In this document: positions 25,716 to 35,006 of the stretch, in pieces
How positions within the stretch are numbered: the stretch's first letter is position 1
Layout: each line of letters begins with the position of its first letter
Origin: an uncultured Blautia sp.
Lineage (GTDB): Bacteria > Bacillota > Clostridia > Lachnospirales > Lachnospiraceae
Assembly: GCA_934364795.1 (NCBI GenBank)
Contig: CAKRMK010000016.1
Span: 9,378 to 73,377 of the forward strand
DNA: 64,000 bases
Direction of reading: 5' to 3'
Notes under the pieces: generated by a model
What the model was told of the DNA's origin: nothing
The model's input: only the letters and a program-made list of their open reading frames with translations
The model's database searches: none
Made by a program: the position numbers and the translations under genes

Positions 25716-27263
25716 TCAGCTTTTCTTTTCCCTGTATTCCGATGGGGAAAGACCTGTATATTTCTTAAAACTTTTTCCGAAATAATTACCGTCACTGTAG
25801 CCGACTCTGGAAGAAATGTCAGCAATTTTGTATCTGGGATCAGCAAGAAGCTGTTTGGCTTTTTCCATTCGAAATTCGGTGAGATACTGATTCAGGGTCT
25901 GTCCGGTTTCATTTTTGAAAAATGTGCAAACATAGGAGGTGGACAAAAATACATGGTCACTGATATCCTTTACTGACAGGGTTTCGTTCATATATTTCTG
26001 ACTGATATAATCCTTTATAAGGAAAATTGTGGAATTTTCTTCTTCCGTATTGGTGGCTGCCTGGAAAAAGTCCCCGGTTTTCTGGACAAGCTTTTCATGA
26101 AGTTCATCAAAAGAAAAAATAGTTTCCAGGGTATCCATAAGATTTTCCTGTTTGCCAGGAACAGACAGCTTCAACTGGCGGGCTGCCTCCTCAAGGACAC
26201 GGAAAAGCTTATAATACAGATCCTTTGCCTGGTTTGGCAGAATATTCTGATTATGATCAAAATACAGAAAAAGTCCCTGAAGGAAATTTTTAGTATCTGT
26301 CTCTTTTTTCTCTGTGAGAAGAGAAAGAAATTCCTTTTCAGGATTGGCTGGAAGCTGCGTATGATTTTCGGAAACCGGAATTTCGTGAAATGGAGATAAA
26401 AAGGTGCCTGCAGGGAAGAAAAAGGTATTCTGAAGCAGAATTACAGCAGAAGTATAAGACTGATAAGCCTTTGAAATCCCTATCAGAGTGTCTCCGGCAG
26501 CAATGCAGAATCTGGGATAACGGGAATACATACTGCAGAAAAAATCTTCCACACTTTTTCTTGCTCCAGGTCCAAGTACAGGACCGAAAATAAAATATAC
26601 AATATACTGTACCCGTTTTTCAGCAAAAATACATTCCATATGGAAAGGCTTCAGGAAATCCCGTACAGACACATACATGGCATTGACTGTGGAAGGGGAA
26701 AGTTCTTCGTCCGCTTCTGTTTTTAATACAATAGCCGTAAAACTGGTAGAAGAAGTAACTGGAAGGGAAAGCTCGTCTACCAGCTTTTCAATGGCATCTT
26801 TTGCATGGGCATAAGGCTGTGTCAGCAGCAGTGCCAGGTGGGAAGCACTCTCAAGGGAATGCATGGATTCATTATAGCGGGAGCGCTGCTTGGCAAGGCA
26901 AAGATCACGGGCCTGTACAATAGCATCCTGGATTTCCTGTGGATCCAGCGGTTTTTCGATATAATTTACAGCGCGAAGTTTAATGGCAGCTTTCAGATAT
27001 TCTTTATCCGAATAACCGCTCATAAAAACAGGAACCACATCGGGAAGAAGATTCTCCAGACGCTCCAGCATCTGGATTCCATCCATACGTGGCATACGCA
27101 CATCACAGAGGATGATATCCGGCTTGTGTGTACGGGCAGCTTCCAGCCCGTTTATTCCATCATCAGCCTGAAAGACTTCGTCAATTCCGATAGCATTCCA
27201 GTCAATAGAGGAAATCACACCGGTACGTGTAAGCTCTTCATCATCTACAATCAGTAATTTCAT
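25716..27263 (-). CDS. Response regulator, YesN type (second system)
   Basis: This is a 515-residue regulator. The receiver domain has LIVDDEE, phosphoacceptor D54 in IILCDVRMPRMDG and K104 in YIEKPL. The C-terminal AraC helix-turn-helix region (about 410-513) includes YISQKYMNETLSVKDISDHVFLSTSYVC and VGYSDGNYFGKSFKKYTGLSPSEYREK. It is transcribed first, followed by its kinase. The divergent 233-base region ahead of it holds tandem repeats that are the obvious binding sites (27355-27431). Confidence 0.93.
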   Translation of the reverse strand: MKLLIVDDEELTRTGVISSIDWNAIGIDEVFQADDGINGLEAARTHKPDIILCDVRMPRMDGIQMLERLENLLPDVVPVFMSGYSDKEYLKAAIKLRAVNYIEKPLDPQEIQDAIVQARDLCLAKQRSRYNESMHSLESASHLALLLTQPYAHAKDAIEKLVDELSLPVTSSTSFTAIVLKTEADEELSPSTVNAMYVSVRDFLKPFHMECIFAEKRVQYIVYFIFGPVLGPGARKSVEDFFCSMYSRYPRFCIAAGDTLIGISKAYQSYTSAVILLQNTFFFPAGTFLSPFHEIPVSENHTQLPANPEKEFLSLLTEKKETDTKNFLQGLFLYFDHNQNILPNQAKDLYYKLFRVLEEAARQLKLSVPGKQENLMDTLETIFSFDELHEKLVQKTGDFFQAATNTEEENSTIFLIKDYISQKYMNETLSVKDISDHVFLSTSYVCTFFKNETGQTLNQYLTEFRMEKAKQLLADPRYKIADISSRVGYSDGNYFGKSFKKYTGLSPSEYREKKS

Positions 27264-27354
27264 AATTATAATCTCCGTTTTAGAATTATCGCATCTGACG
27301 ATAACATCATATCACAAAAATATCTAAAAGACGAGGGCAAAAGAGCCCGTTTTT

Positions 27355-27431
27355 GTGGAATATTCTTTGATCAGTGGAAAATTTTACCCATAAAGTGGAA
27401 AATATTTTACCCTGTTTCCAAATATTTTCCC
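27355..27431 (+). promoter_or_regulatory. Phased direct repeats, candidate YesN operator
   Basis: Two clear direct repeats, GTGGAAAATTTTACCC (from 27374) and GTGGAAAATATTTTACCC (from 27395), start exactly 21 bases apart. A weaker element GTGGAATATTC starts at 27355 and a fourth, CCAAATATTTTCCC, at 27418. Repetition near two helical turns on one face is typical of AraC-family binding sites. They lie between the second response regulator and the ABC operon it probably controls. Confidence 0.7.
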
Positions 27432-27496
27432 ATTTTCAAACAAAGTGCACAGGTGATAGAATAATACCAGATCAAGAAAGGGAGGAGAAAAAAGCC

Positions 27497-29008
27497 GTGT
27501 CTGAATATGTTCTTGAGTTAAAAGGCATTACGAAAATTTTCCCCGGCGTTAAAGCACTGAACAATGTACAGTTCCAGTTGAAACCTGGTGAAGTTCATGC
27601 ACTGATGGGCGAAAACGGTGCAGGTAAATCTACCTTCATTAAAGTAATTACCGGTGTACATAAAGCAGAAGAAGGCGAAATGTACCTGTTTGGCGAGAAA
27701 GTGGATTTTAAAGGTCCGAAGGACGCACAGGCAGCTGGAATCGCAGCTGTATATCAGCATCCTACATCATATCCACATCTTACAGTAGCTGAAAATATTT
27801 TTATGGGCCATGAGATTAAGAAAAATCACATGATCCAGTGGAAAGCAATGAATGAGGAAGCAAACAAGCTTCTGAAACAGTTAAATGCAGATTTTGATGC
27901 AACTGCAGAAATGGGAACTTTAAGTGTTGCCCAGCAGCAGATGGTTGAGATCGCAAAGGCGTTATCCACAAATGCAAAAATCGTTATTCTGGATGAGCCT
28001 ACCGCTTCTCTTACAAAGAGAGAATCTGAAGAGCTTTACAGAATCGTTGACCAGTTAAAAGAAAAAGGGGTTTCCATTATCTTCATTTCCCACCGTTTCG
28101 AGGATATGTACCGTCTGGCAAGCAGAGTTACCGTATTCCGTGACTCCCAGTACATCGGTACTTATGATGTTGATGGAATCACAAATGCAGACCTTATCAA
28201 AGCAATGGTTGGCCGTGAGATCAAGGATCTGTTCCCGAAACCGGAGGTTAAGATCGGTGATGAGATGCTTCGTATCGAGCATTTATCCCGTACCGGATAT
28301 TTCAAAGATGTTTCCTTCAGCGTACGTGCAGGTGAGATCGTAGGTCTTACAGGTCTTGTTGGAGCAGGACGTACAGAGGTTGTAGAAAGCGTCTGTGGAA
28401 TCACAAATCCAGATGAAGGTAAGGTTTATCTGGAAGGCAAAGAAGTACATATCAAACAGCCGTCTGATGCAATGGAAAAAGGAATCATCCTTCTTCCGGA
28501 GGACCGTCAGAAAGAGGGTCTGATCATGAGCTGGGGACTTGGAAGAAACGTAACACTTCCTACCATCAGCAAATATGCAAAGAAGGGCTTCAATGATGAA
28601 AAGACAGAAAGAGATCTTTCCAAGAGACTTCTGGAAGAGGTAGATACCAAAGCCGTTGATATCTTCCAGCCTGCAAGCTCTCTGTCAGGTGGAAACCAGC
28701 AGAAGGTTGTAGTTGCCAAAGCTCTTAGTCAGGAAATGAAAGTCGTAATCATGGATGAGCCTACCAAAGGTGTTGATGTTGGTGCAAAAGCTGAAATCTA
28801 CGCTATCATGGGAGATCTTGCAAAGAAAGGCTATGCAATCATCCTGATTTCTTCTGAAATGCCAGAAATCCTTGGTATGTCAGACCGTATCGTTGTTATG
28901 TGCAACGGACGCAAGACCGGTGAACTTGGAAGAGGCGAGGCTACTCAGGAGCTGATCCTTGAGCTGGCTATGGAGAAAGGTACATCAGGAAAGGGGGCAG
29001 CTAAATAA
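27497..29008 (+). CDS. CUT2 sugar ABC transporter ATPase, RhaT-like
   Basis: This is a duplicated nucleotide-binding protein of 503 residues. Domain 1 has Walker A GENGAGKSTF, signature-region LSVAQQQMVEIAKAL and Walker B IVILDEPTASLT. Domain 2 has the degenerate GLVGAGRTE, the signature SLSGGNQQKVVVAKAL and VVIMDEPTKGVD. I place the start at GTG 27497, ten bases after GGAGGA. This gives the family's usual length, whereas the in-frame start at 27374 falls inside the operator repeats. It is first in the order ATPase-permease-permease-binding protein, as in RhaTPQS rhamnose transporters. Confidence 0.92.
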   Translation: MSEYVLELKGITKIFPGVKALNNVQFQLKPGEVHALMGENGAGKSTFIKVITGVHKAEEGEMYLFGEKVDFKGPKDAQAAGIAAVYQHPTSYPHLTVAENIFMGHEIKKNHMIQWKAMNEEANKLLKQLNADFDATAEMGTLSVAQQQMVEIAKALSTNAKIVILDEPTASLTKRESEELYRIVDQLKEKGVSIIFISHRFEDMYRLASRVTVFRDSQYIGTYDVDGITNADLIKAMVGREIKDLFPKPEVKIGDEMLRIEHLSRTGYFKDVSFSVRAGEIVGLTGLVGAGRTEVVESVCGITNPDEGKVYLEGKEVHIKQPSDAMEKGIILLPEDRQKEGLIMSWGLGRNVTLPTISKYAKKGFNDEKTERDLSKRLLEEVDTKAVDIFQPASSLSGGNQQKVVVAKALSQEMKVVIMDEPTKGVDVGAKAEIYAIMGDLAKKGYAIILISSEMPEILGMSDRIVVMCNGRKTGELGRGEATQELILELAMEKGTSGKGAAK

Positions 29009-30003
29009 TGGAAAAGAAATCTTTCATGAAAAAGCTGACAGGTTCCCGTGAAGCACTGCTTGCAGTGATCCTGGTTCTGCTTTTCGTAGTAATCACAGCA
29101 ATCAGCCCGTCATTCCTTACATTTAAGTCTCTGACGGATATGCTGAAAAACAACGCAGTAACAATGGTAATGTCACTTGGTATGCTGTGTGTCATGCTGG
29201 TAGGCGGAATTGATATTTCTATCATGTCTACTCTGGCACTGACTGGTATGTCAATTGGTATGCTTCTGAAATATGACCACATTTCCAGTACTTTCCTGGC
29301 ATTTGTGATCGCACTGGCAATCGGAATCGTATGTGGCTTCCTGGTAGGTCTTGTAATCTCCAGAGCAGATGTTCCTCCGATTATTGCAACAATGGGCTTC
29401 ATGTACATCTACCGTGCAATGGGATATCTTGTTTCCCACAACGGTGAGTGGGCAAGTGCAGCAGCCCTTGGTAAATTCAAAGATTTCGCAACAACAAAAT
29501 TCCTGGGAATGAGCCTTGTAATCTGGGTGATCATCGTCTGCTATGTAATCTTCTTTATCTTCATGAAATGGACAACACTTGGAAGAAGAATCTACGCAGT
29601 AGGAAGTAACCCAAGCGCAGCAGAAGTTTCCGGTATCAATGTAAAAAATATTAAGCTTCTTGTTTATACTATCATGGGTCTTCTTGCCGGTCTTGGCGGA
29701 GCTCTTCAGGTTTCCATTTATGCTTCTGCAATGCCTGATATGCAGCAGGGCGGTGAGATGGACGTTATCGCAGCCTGCGTTATCGGTGGTGTAAGCATGA
29801 GCGGTGGCCGTGGTACAGTACTTGGTGCTCTTCTTGGATCTCTGATCCTTGCAACCATTGCAAAAGCACTTCCGCTGATCCCATTCTTCGATCAGCTGTG
29901 GCTGAATACCATCAAGGGTGTTATCATTCTTGTCGTAGTTGTTGTAAACATCGTATTACAGCGTGCGGCTGACAAAAATGCATTAAAGGGAAGGGAGATG
30001 TAA
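29008..30003 (+). CDS. CUT2 sugar ABC transporter permease (RhaP/RhaQ-like)
   Basis: This is a 331-residue polytopic membrane protein of the BPD_transp_2 type (MSLGMLCVMLVGGIDISIMSTLAL; QQGGEMDVIAACVIGGVSMSGGRGTVLGALLGSLI). Its ATG shares one base with the ATPase stop codon, so translation is coupled. Together with the following permease it should form a heterodimeric channel. Confidence 0.92.
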   Translation: MEKKSFMKKLTGSREALLAVILVLLFVVITAISPSFLTFKSLTDMLKNNAVTMVMSLGMLCVMLVGGIDISIMSTLALTGMSIGMLLKYDHISSTFLAFVIALAIGIVCGFLVGLVISRADVPPIIATMGFMYIYRAMGYLVSHNGEWASAAALGKFKDFATTKFLGMSLVIWVIIVCYVIFFIFMKWTTLGRRIYAVGSNPSAAEVSGINVKNIKLLVYTIMGLLAGLGGALQVSIYASAMPDMQQGGEMDVIAACVIGGVSMSGGRGTVLGALLGSLILATIAKALPLIPFFDQLWLNTIKGVIILVVVVVNIVLQRAADKNALKGREM

Positions 30004-30005
30004 TC

Positions 30006-31010
30006 ATGGCTGGAAAATCTGGAAGAAGTATTAACAACGTGCCGAAAAGCCCTGTAAAACAGATGATCTTCAGCTGGGAAGGCATTCTGGTACTCCTGTT
30101 TATTGCAGTAAATATTTTCTGTGCAAACTTTTCTGAATTCTACAATATGAAGAGCTTGCTCCGTCAGATGCCTGTTTATCTGGCAGAAATCTTCTTGATG
30201 CTGCCGATGGCATACATTCTGGTACTTGGTGAGATCGATATTTCCGTTGGTTCTATCGTGTGTCTCTCCGCAACAATGGCTTGTATCGTAGCAAATACAG
30301 GCGCACCGTTTATCGTAGTAATTCTTGCAACACTTCTGGTTGGTTCTCTTTGCGGAGCTGTAAACGCATTTGTTCTTACCAGATTTGAAGAATTGCCTCC
30401 AATGATCGTAACACTTGCAACACAGATCATCTTCAGAGGTATTGCAGAGATCGTTCTTGGAAGCGGCGGAAGTATTTCCGTAACAAATACAGAAGGCTTC
30501 TCTGCACTTGGCGGAAAAGTAGGAAGAGTTCCTTACATTCTGTTCCTGGTTCTGATTCTTGGAATTATTGCAGCAGTTATCCTTGGAAAATGCACTTTTG
30601 GACGTAGAGTATATGCAATCGGTACTAACCGTCTTGCAGCTTACTACTCTGGAATCCACGTACAGAAGATCCGCTTCATCATTTACACTCTGATGGGAAC
30701 AATCTCCGGTCTTTGTGCACTGTTCCTGATGTCCTCCTCATTTGGTGCAAACACCACAACCGGTAACGGATTTGAGATGGACGCTATCGCAATGGCAGTA
30801 TTTGGAGGAATCTCCTCCACTGGTGGTAAAGGAAATATTGCAGGTGGTCTTATTTCCGCATTCATCATCGTTTGCCTTCGTGTTGGTCTTGGACAGAGAA
30901 ATATCCATCCGCAGGTTATCCTTCTGATCATTGGTGTACTTCTGATCGGTGCAGTTGCACTTCCGAATATCATCAAAGAAGTTCAGAAGAAAATGAAAAT
31001 GGCAAAATAA
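30006..31010 (+). CDS. CUT2 sugar ABC transporter permease, second subunit (RhaQ/RhaP-like)
   Basis: This is a 334-residue polytopic membrane protein with the same family core (YILVLGEIDISVGSIVCLSATMA; GNGFEMDAIAMAVFGGISSTGGKGNIAGGLISAF). It starts two bases after the first permease stop, with AAGGGAGATG acting as ribosome site over the preceding codons. The two permeases are clearly different in sequence, supporting a heterodimer. Confidence 0.92.
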   Translation: MAGKSGRSINNVPKSPVKQMIFSWEGILVLLFIAVNIFCANFSEFYNMKSLLRQMPVYLAEIFLMLPMAYILVLGEIDISVGSIVCLSATMACIVANTGAPFIVVILATLLVGSLCGAVNAFVLTRFEELPPMIVTLATQIIFRGIAEIVLGSGGSISVTNTEGFSALGGKVGRVPYILFLVLILGIIAAVILGKCTFGRRVYAIGTNRLAAYYSGIHVQKIRFIIYTLMGTISGLCALFLMSSSFGANTTTGNGFEMDAIAMAVFGGISSTGGKGNIAGGLISAFIIVCLRVGLGQRNIHPQVILLIIGVLLIGAVALPNIIKEVQKKMKMAK

Positions 31011-31054
31011 AAAATTCCTTAACAACTAACTCATATGTAATTTATAAGCTTGTT

Positions 31055-31083
31055 AATTGCCCTTGTGGAAGTGCAGGGCAGTT
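31055..31083 (+). other. Hairpin between permease and binding-protein genes
   Basis: AATTGCCC (31055-31062) and GGGCAGTT (31076-31083) pair with one wobble around a 13-base loop. There is no T run. It may protect or separate the binding-protein message. Confidence 0.45.
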
Positions 31084-31124
31084 GCAAATAAAAACTATAT
31101 TAATTTCCATGGGAGGAAAAAACT

Positions 31125-32147
31125 ATGAACAAAAAAATCGTAAGCGCAGTTCTTTGTGGAGCAATGATTCTTGGATCTGCAGTTCCGGCTATGGCTGGTT
31201 CAGCTGATGGAAAGAAAATCGCACTGGTTGGTAAATCCGCTGGTAACGCATTCTTCGAAATCGCAGCTTCTTCTTTCGTAGAGACAGCTGAAGCAGAAGG
31301 CGCAACAGTTGATACTGTATATCCAGAAGCAGCAACAGCAGATGCACAGATCAAAGTTCTTGATAACCTGATTTCTCAGGACTACGATGCAATCTGCATC
31401 TCTGCAAACGACGTAAACGCTCTTCAGGCTAAATTACAGGAAGCTATGGACGAAGGAATTAAGATCTCCTGCTTCGACTCTGCTACAAACCCAGACAGCC
31501 GTCAGATCTTCATCAACCAGGCTGGTACAGTTGCTGTAGGCCAGGCTCTTCTGGACGCTGTTTCTGATATCGCTGGTGGCGAGGGACAGTTCGCAATCCT
31601 TTCTGCTACATCCCAGGCTGCAAACCAGAACGCATGGATCGACGCTATGAAAAAAATCATGGAAGAGGATGATTCCTATGCAAACCTTGAGCTTGTAGAA
31701 GTTGCATATGGCGATGACGAGCCACAGAAATCTACAGACCAGACCGCAGCTCTTCTTGAGAAATATCCAGATCTGAAAGTTATCTGCGCTCCTACAACAG
31801 TTGGTATCGCAGCAGCTGCTAAATACCTTCAGGACAACGGATCTGCTTGCAAATTAACAGGTCTTGGACTTCCATCTGAGATGCTTGAGTACACAGGTGC
31901 TGATGATGAGCATTCCTGCCCATACTTCTATCTGTGGGATATGCAGGGCCTTGGAAAACTTTCCGCTCTGACAACAATCGCTCTGATCAACGACGAGATC
32001 ACAGGTGCTATTGATGAGACATTCACAGCTGGTGACCTTGGTGATTACACAATCACAGAAGCTGATGACGGCGGCACAGAAGTTGTTCTTGGTGCTCCTC
32101 TTCAGTTCAACCCAGACAACATCGAAGAGATGGCTAAACTGTACTAA
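31125..32147 (+). CDS. Sugar ABC transporter substrate-binding protein, RhaS/LsrB-like (candidate rhamnose)
   Basis: This is a 340-residue secreted binding protein. The signal peptide ends AVPAMAGSADG with an AxA-type site and no lipobox. The mature protein has the CUT2 fold, and CAPTTVGIAAAAKYLQ followed by TGLGLPSEM is characteristic of the rhamnose (RhaS) and autoinducer-2 (LsrB) binding proteins. With two permeases and one ATPase in RhaTPQS-like arrangement and a rhamnulokinase in the neighbourhood, L-rhamnose is the preferred ligand. AI-2 or another sugar is possible, though no lsrK/lsrF-type genes are seen. GGGAGG precedes the ATG. Confidence 0.88.
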   Translation: MNKKIVSAVLCGAMILGSAVPAMAGSADGKKIALVGKSAGNAFFEIAASSFVETAEAEGATVDTVYPEAATADAQIKVLDNLISQDYDAICISANDVNALQAKLQEAMDEGIKISCFDSATNPDSRQIFINQAGTVAVGQALLDAVSDIAGGEGQFAILSATSQAANQNAWIDAMKKIMEEDDSYANLELVEVAYGDDEPQKSTDQTAALLEKYPDLKVICAPTTVGIAAAAKYLQDNGSACKLTGLGLPSEMLEYTGADDEHSCPYFYLWDMQGLGKLSALTTIALINDEITGAIDETFTAGDLGDYTITEADDGGTEVVLGAPLQFNPDNIEEMAKLY

Positions 32148-32182
32148 TCAGAAGTCAGATATAAGATTAAATGGTAAAGAAG

Positions 32183-32208
32183 AAGCCCTGCCGTGTGCAG
32201 GGCTTTTT
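32183..32208 (+). terminator. Terminator of the second CUT2 operon
   Basis: AAGCCCTGC/GCAGGGCTT form a perfect 9-bp stem with a CGTGT loop and a T run. Confidence 0.93.
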
Positions 32209-32287
32209 CGTGTACGAAATAATATCAGAGCATGCAATGTATACGCTCAACTTTACTGTATATTTTGCCGAAATTCGATGGGCGAAA

Positions 32288-33226
32288 TTAGTTATTGCAT
32301 GACATATTCAGAAATTCTTCCATGGCTCTTGTGAAATATCTTCCTTTTTTCCAGTAAAAACAAACCTTTCTGCTGTTGTGTCTTTCCGGAAGTTTATAAT
32401 AAATAACTTCTTTATTATAGGGAATCCGGGAGAGCATAATATCTCCGATAAAAGAAATTCCAATTCCCGACTGACAGATGTTATAGGCAGTCATCTGCTG
32501 ATCCATATTTAAGATCACATCCGGTTCAAAATGGCTGGCAAGGCAGATCTGTCTTGCTCTTTTTCCAGTATCATTTTCATTATTCAGCATAATAAAGGGC
32601 TGTCCCTGAAAGCATTTCAAAGGAACGGGGGAGAATCGTTCTTCAAGAAAAGAACCGTCACGGATGCAGCTGTCAGCAATCTGAAACTCTGTCAGTTTCT
32701 TATTGACTGCCAGGCGGCGGGGTACTGCCAGAATCAGGTGCTCCTCCTGAAAAAGACGGCTGTCAAAAATCTCCGGATTCAGGGCTGTGTTGTCCAGAAT
32801 CACATCAACGGTTCCTTTTTGAAGAAACTCTGTCAGCCTGGTGGTATTTTCTTCTACCAGGTTGATTTTGATATTTGGATAGCGGGCAACAAAATCCGAA
32901 ATCAGCGGGGGCAGGATCCAGGAAGAAAAAAGATTGCTGCCTCCAAGGGTAAGATTACCAGTGTCCAGATTTCCAAGGTCATGGACAAAATCAGAAAAAC
33001 CTTTCTGAATACTCAGGATTTCTTCCACACACCGGATATACTCTTTTCCACATTCTGTAAGACCAAGAGGCTTGGTGCTCCGGTCAAAAATGGGATAACC
33101 TACCTTTTTTTCCACACGCTTTACATTGGCGCTTAAAGACGGCTGGGAAATAAAAAGCCTGGCAGCTGCCCTTGAAAAGCTTTTTTCTTTGTATACCTCA
33201 TAAACGTATTCCATTCCTTGAAACAT
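32288..33226 (-). CDS. LysR-family transcriptional regulator
   Basis: This is a 312-residue regulator. The winged helix-turn-helix is at the N-terminus (YVYEVYKEKSFSRAAARLFISQPSLSANVKRVEKKVG), followed by the periplasmic-binding-like effector domain (GNLTLGGSNLFSSWILPPLISDFVARYPNIKINLVEENTTRL). I start at the ATG ending at 33226, because AAGGAG lies nine bases upstream on the minus strand. An in-frame start at 33283 would add 19 residues before the conserved N-terminus. It is divergent from aspA, so aspA is its most likely target. Confidence 0.92.
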   Translation of the reverse strand: MFQGMEYVYEVYKEKSFSRAAARLFISQPSLSANVKRVEKKVGYPIFDRSTKPLGLTECGKEYIRCVEEILSIQKGFSDFVHDLGNLDTGNLTLGGSNLFSSWILPPLISDFVARYPNIKINLVEENTTRLTEFLQKGTVDVILDNTALNPEIFDSRLFQEEHLILAVPRRLAVNKKLTEFQIADSCIRDGSFLEERFSPVPLKCFQGQPFIMLNNENDTGKRARQICLASHFEPDVILNMDQQMTAYNICQSGIGISFIGDIMLSRIPYNKEVIYYKLPERHNSRKVCFYWKKGRYFTRAMEEFLNMSCNN

Positions 33227-33551
33227 ATATGTACACTCCTTGGTTAAATATTTAATATATTGTGTAAATAGCTGTATTCTCATGTTCAGGGGTGCAAAAG
33301 TTTAAAAGCTTTATCATGCAAGTATGGACAGCTTTTGCTCCTTTGTGCTTTTGCCTCCTCTGATTTTTTACGCCTTTGTCCATTAATACTACATAATTTT
33401 AAAACTATAATAATTATAAAAATATATGTATTTGATTATATAATAACGGACTCCTATAATAAGAACAAGAGACAAAAAATAAATTTTTACATCTAAAAAA
33501 TAATTTGTCTGTAAAGAGAATAACGTAATAAAAGGAATGGAGATATAGAAA
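33227..33551. promoter_or_regulatory. Divergent control region between the LysR gene and aspA
   Basis: This 325-base region is very AT-rich and contains no gene. Toward aspA it holds TTGATT (33432-33437) and TATAAT (33455-33460), 17 bases apart, about 90 bases before the aspA start. The remaining sequence shows no unmistakable LysR T-N11-A box that I would single out. Confidence 0.55.
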
Positions 33552-34973
33552 ATGAGTGAACAGGAATTTCGTACAGAAAAAGATTCTATCGGTGCCAAAA
33601 ATGTGCCGGAGGATGTATATTATGGCGTGCAGTCATTAAGAGCTGCAGAGAACTTTCATATTACGGGTCTGAATATGCATCCGGAAATTATAAACAGTCT
33701 TGCATATATCAAAAAAGCAGCAGCCATCACCAACTGTGAAGTAGGGCTTCTGGACAAAAAAATAACACAGGCTATTGTGCAGGCATGTGATGAAATTCTT
33801 GCTGGAAGGTTTCACGAAGATTTTATTGTAGATCCTATCCAGGGCGGCGCAGGAACCTCTTTAAACATGAATGCCAATGAGGTTATTGCCAACCGTGCCA
33901 ATGAAATTCTGGGAGGTAAAAAAGGTGACTATTCCATGGTGAATCCAAATGACCATGTAAACTGTGGACAGTCAACCAATGACGTTATTCCCACAGCAGG
34001 AAAAATGACCTCCCTGCGTCTTTTGAAGAATCTGAAAAAAGAACTTATGAGATTACATACTGCCCTGAATGAGAAGGCGGAAGAGTTTGACGGCGTGATC
34101 AAAATGGGAAGAACCCAGCTTCAGGATGCGGTTCCTATCCGTCTTGGCCAGGAATTTAAGGCATACAGCGTAGCAGTGCTTCGAGACATTAACCGTATGG
34201 ATAAGGCTATGGATGAAATGCGTGCACTGAATATGGGAGGAACGGCTGTTGGTACAGGCTTGAATGCGGATGAATCCTATCTTCGAAGAATTGTGCCAAA
34301 TCTTAGCGAAATTTCTGATATGGAGCTGGTACAGGCATACGACCTGATCGATTCCACCCAGAACCTGGATCCTTTTGTAGCTGTTTCCGGTGCTGTAAAA
34401 GCCTGTGCCGTAACATTATCCAAAATTGCCAATGACCTGCGCCTTATGTCCTCTGGCCCAAGAGCAGGATTTGGGGAGATTAACCTTCCAGCGAAGCAAA
34501 ATGGTTCTTCTATTATGCCTGGCAAGGTAAACCCGGTTATTCCGGAGGTTGTGAACCAGGTTGCATTTAATGTAATTGGAAATGATGTGACCATTACTAT
34601 GGCTGCAGAAGCCGGACAGCTGGAATTAAATGCATTTGAACCCATTATTTTTTACTGCCTGTTCCAGTCTATTGATACGCTTGGTTATGCAGTGCAGACA
34701 TTTGTGGATAACTGTGTGAAAGGAATCACAGCAAACGAGACAAGATGCCGTTACTTTGTGGAAAATAGTGTGGGAATTATTACTGCCATCTGTCCTTATG
34801 TTGGATATCAGAAAGCAGCAGAAATTGCGAAAGAGGCTATTAAAACAGGAGAATCTGTAAGAAAGCTGATCATTGAACAGGGGATTCTTACAGAAGAACA
34901 GATGGATGAGATCCTGGATCCGGTTCAGATGACAGAACCGGGAATCTCCGGAAAATCCGGCACACTTTCATAA
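33552..34973 (+). CDS. aspA: Aspartate ammonia-lyase
   Basis: The enzyme converts L-aspartate reversibly to fumarate and ammonia in the cytoplasm. It is 473 residues long and belongs to the aspartase/fumarase superfamily. GAGTSLNMNANEVIANRANE and DHVNCGQSTNDVIPTA are substrate-binding regions, and GSSIMPGKVNPVIPE (about 318-332) is the superfamily signature loop with the catalytic serine. Features such as KMGRTQLQDAVPIRLGQEF fit aspartase better than class II fumarase. It would supply fumarate for respiration or nitrogen from aspartate. The convergent neighbour begins only 33 bases past the stop and I see no strong terminator between them. Confidence 0.92.
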   Translation: MSEQEFRTEKDSIGAKNVPEDVYYGVQSLRAAENFHITGLNMHPEIINSLAYIKKAAAITNCEVGLLDKKITQAIVQACDEILAGRFHEDFIVDPIQGGAGTSLNMNANEVIANRANEILGGKKGDYSMVNPNDHVNCGQSTNDVIPTAGKMTSLRLLKNLKKELMRLHTALNEKAEEFDGVIKMGRTQLQDAVPIRLGQEFKAYSVAVLRDINRMDKAMDEMRALNMGGTAVGTGLNADESYLRRIVPNLSEISDMELVQAYDLIDSTQNLDPFVAVSGAVKACAVTLSKIANDLRLMSSGPRAGFGEINLPAKQNGSSIMPGKVNPVIPEVVNQVAFNVIGNDVTITMAAEAGQLELNAFEPIIFYCLFQSIDTLGYAVQTFVDNCVKGITANETRCRYFVENSVGIITAICPYVGYQKAAEIAKEAIKTGESVRKLIIEQGILTEEQMDEILDPVQMTEPGISGKSGTLS

Positions 34974-35006
34974 AACGTGCCGTAAATTATATAAATAAAC
35001 AGCTAA

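Noticed and set aside
27374..27496. N-terminal extension of the second CUT2 ATPase from an upstream GTG
   Set aside because: The extension would be translated from within the operator repeats, has no ribosome site, and makes the protein 41 residues longer than its family.
31125..32147. Autoinducer-2 binding protein (LsrB)
   Set aside because: The motif is shared by LsrB and RhaS. The absence of lsrK/lsrF/lsrG-type genes and the nearby rhamnulokinase favour a rhamnose-type sugar, though AI-2 is not excluded.
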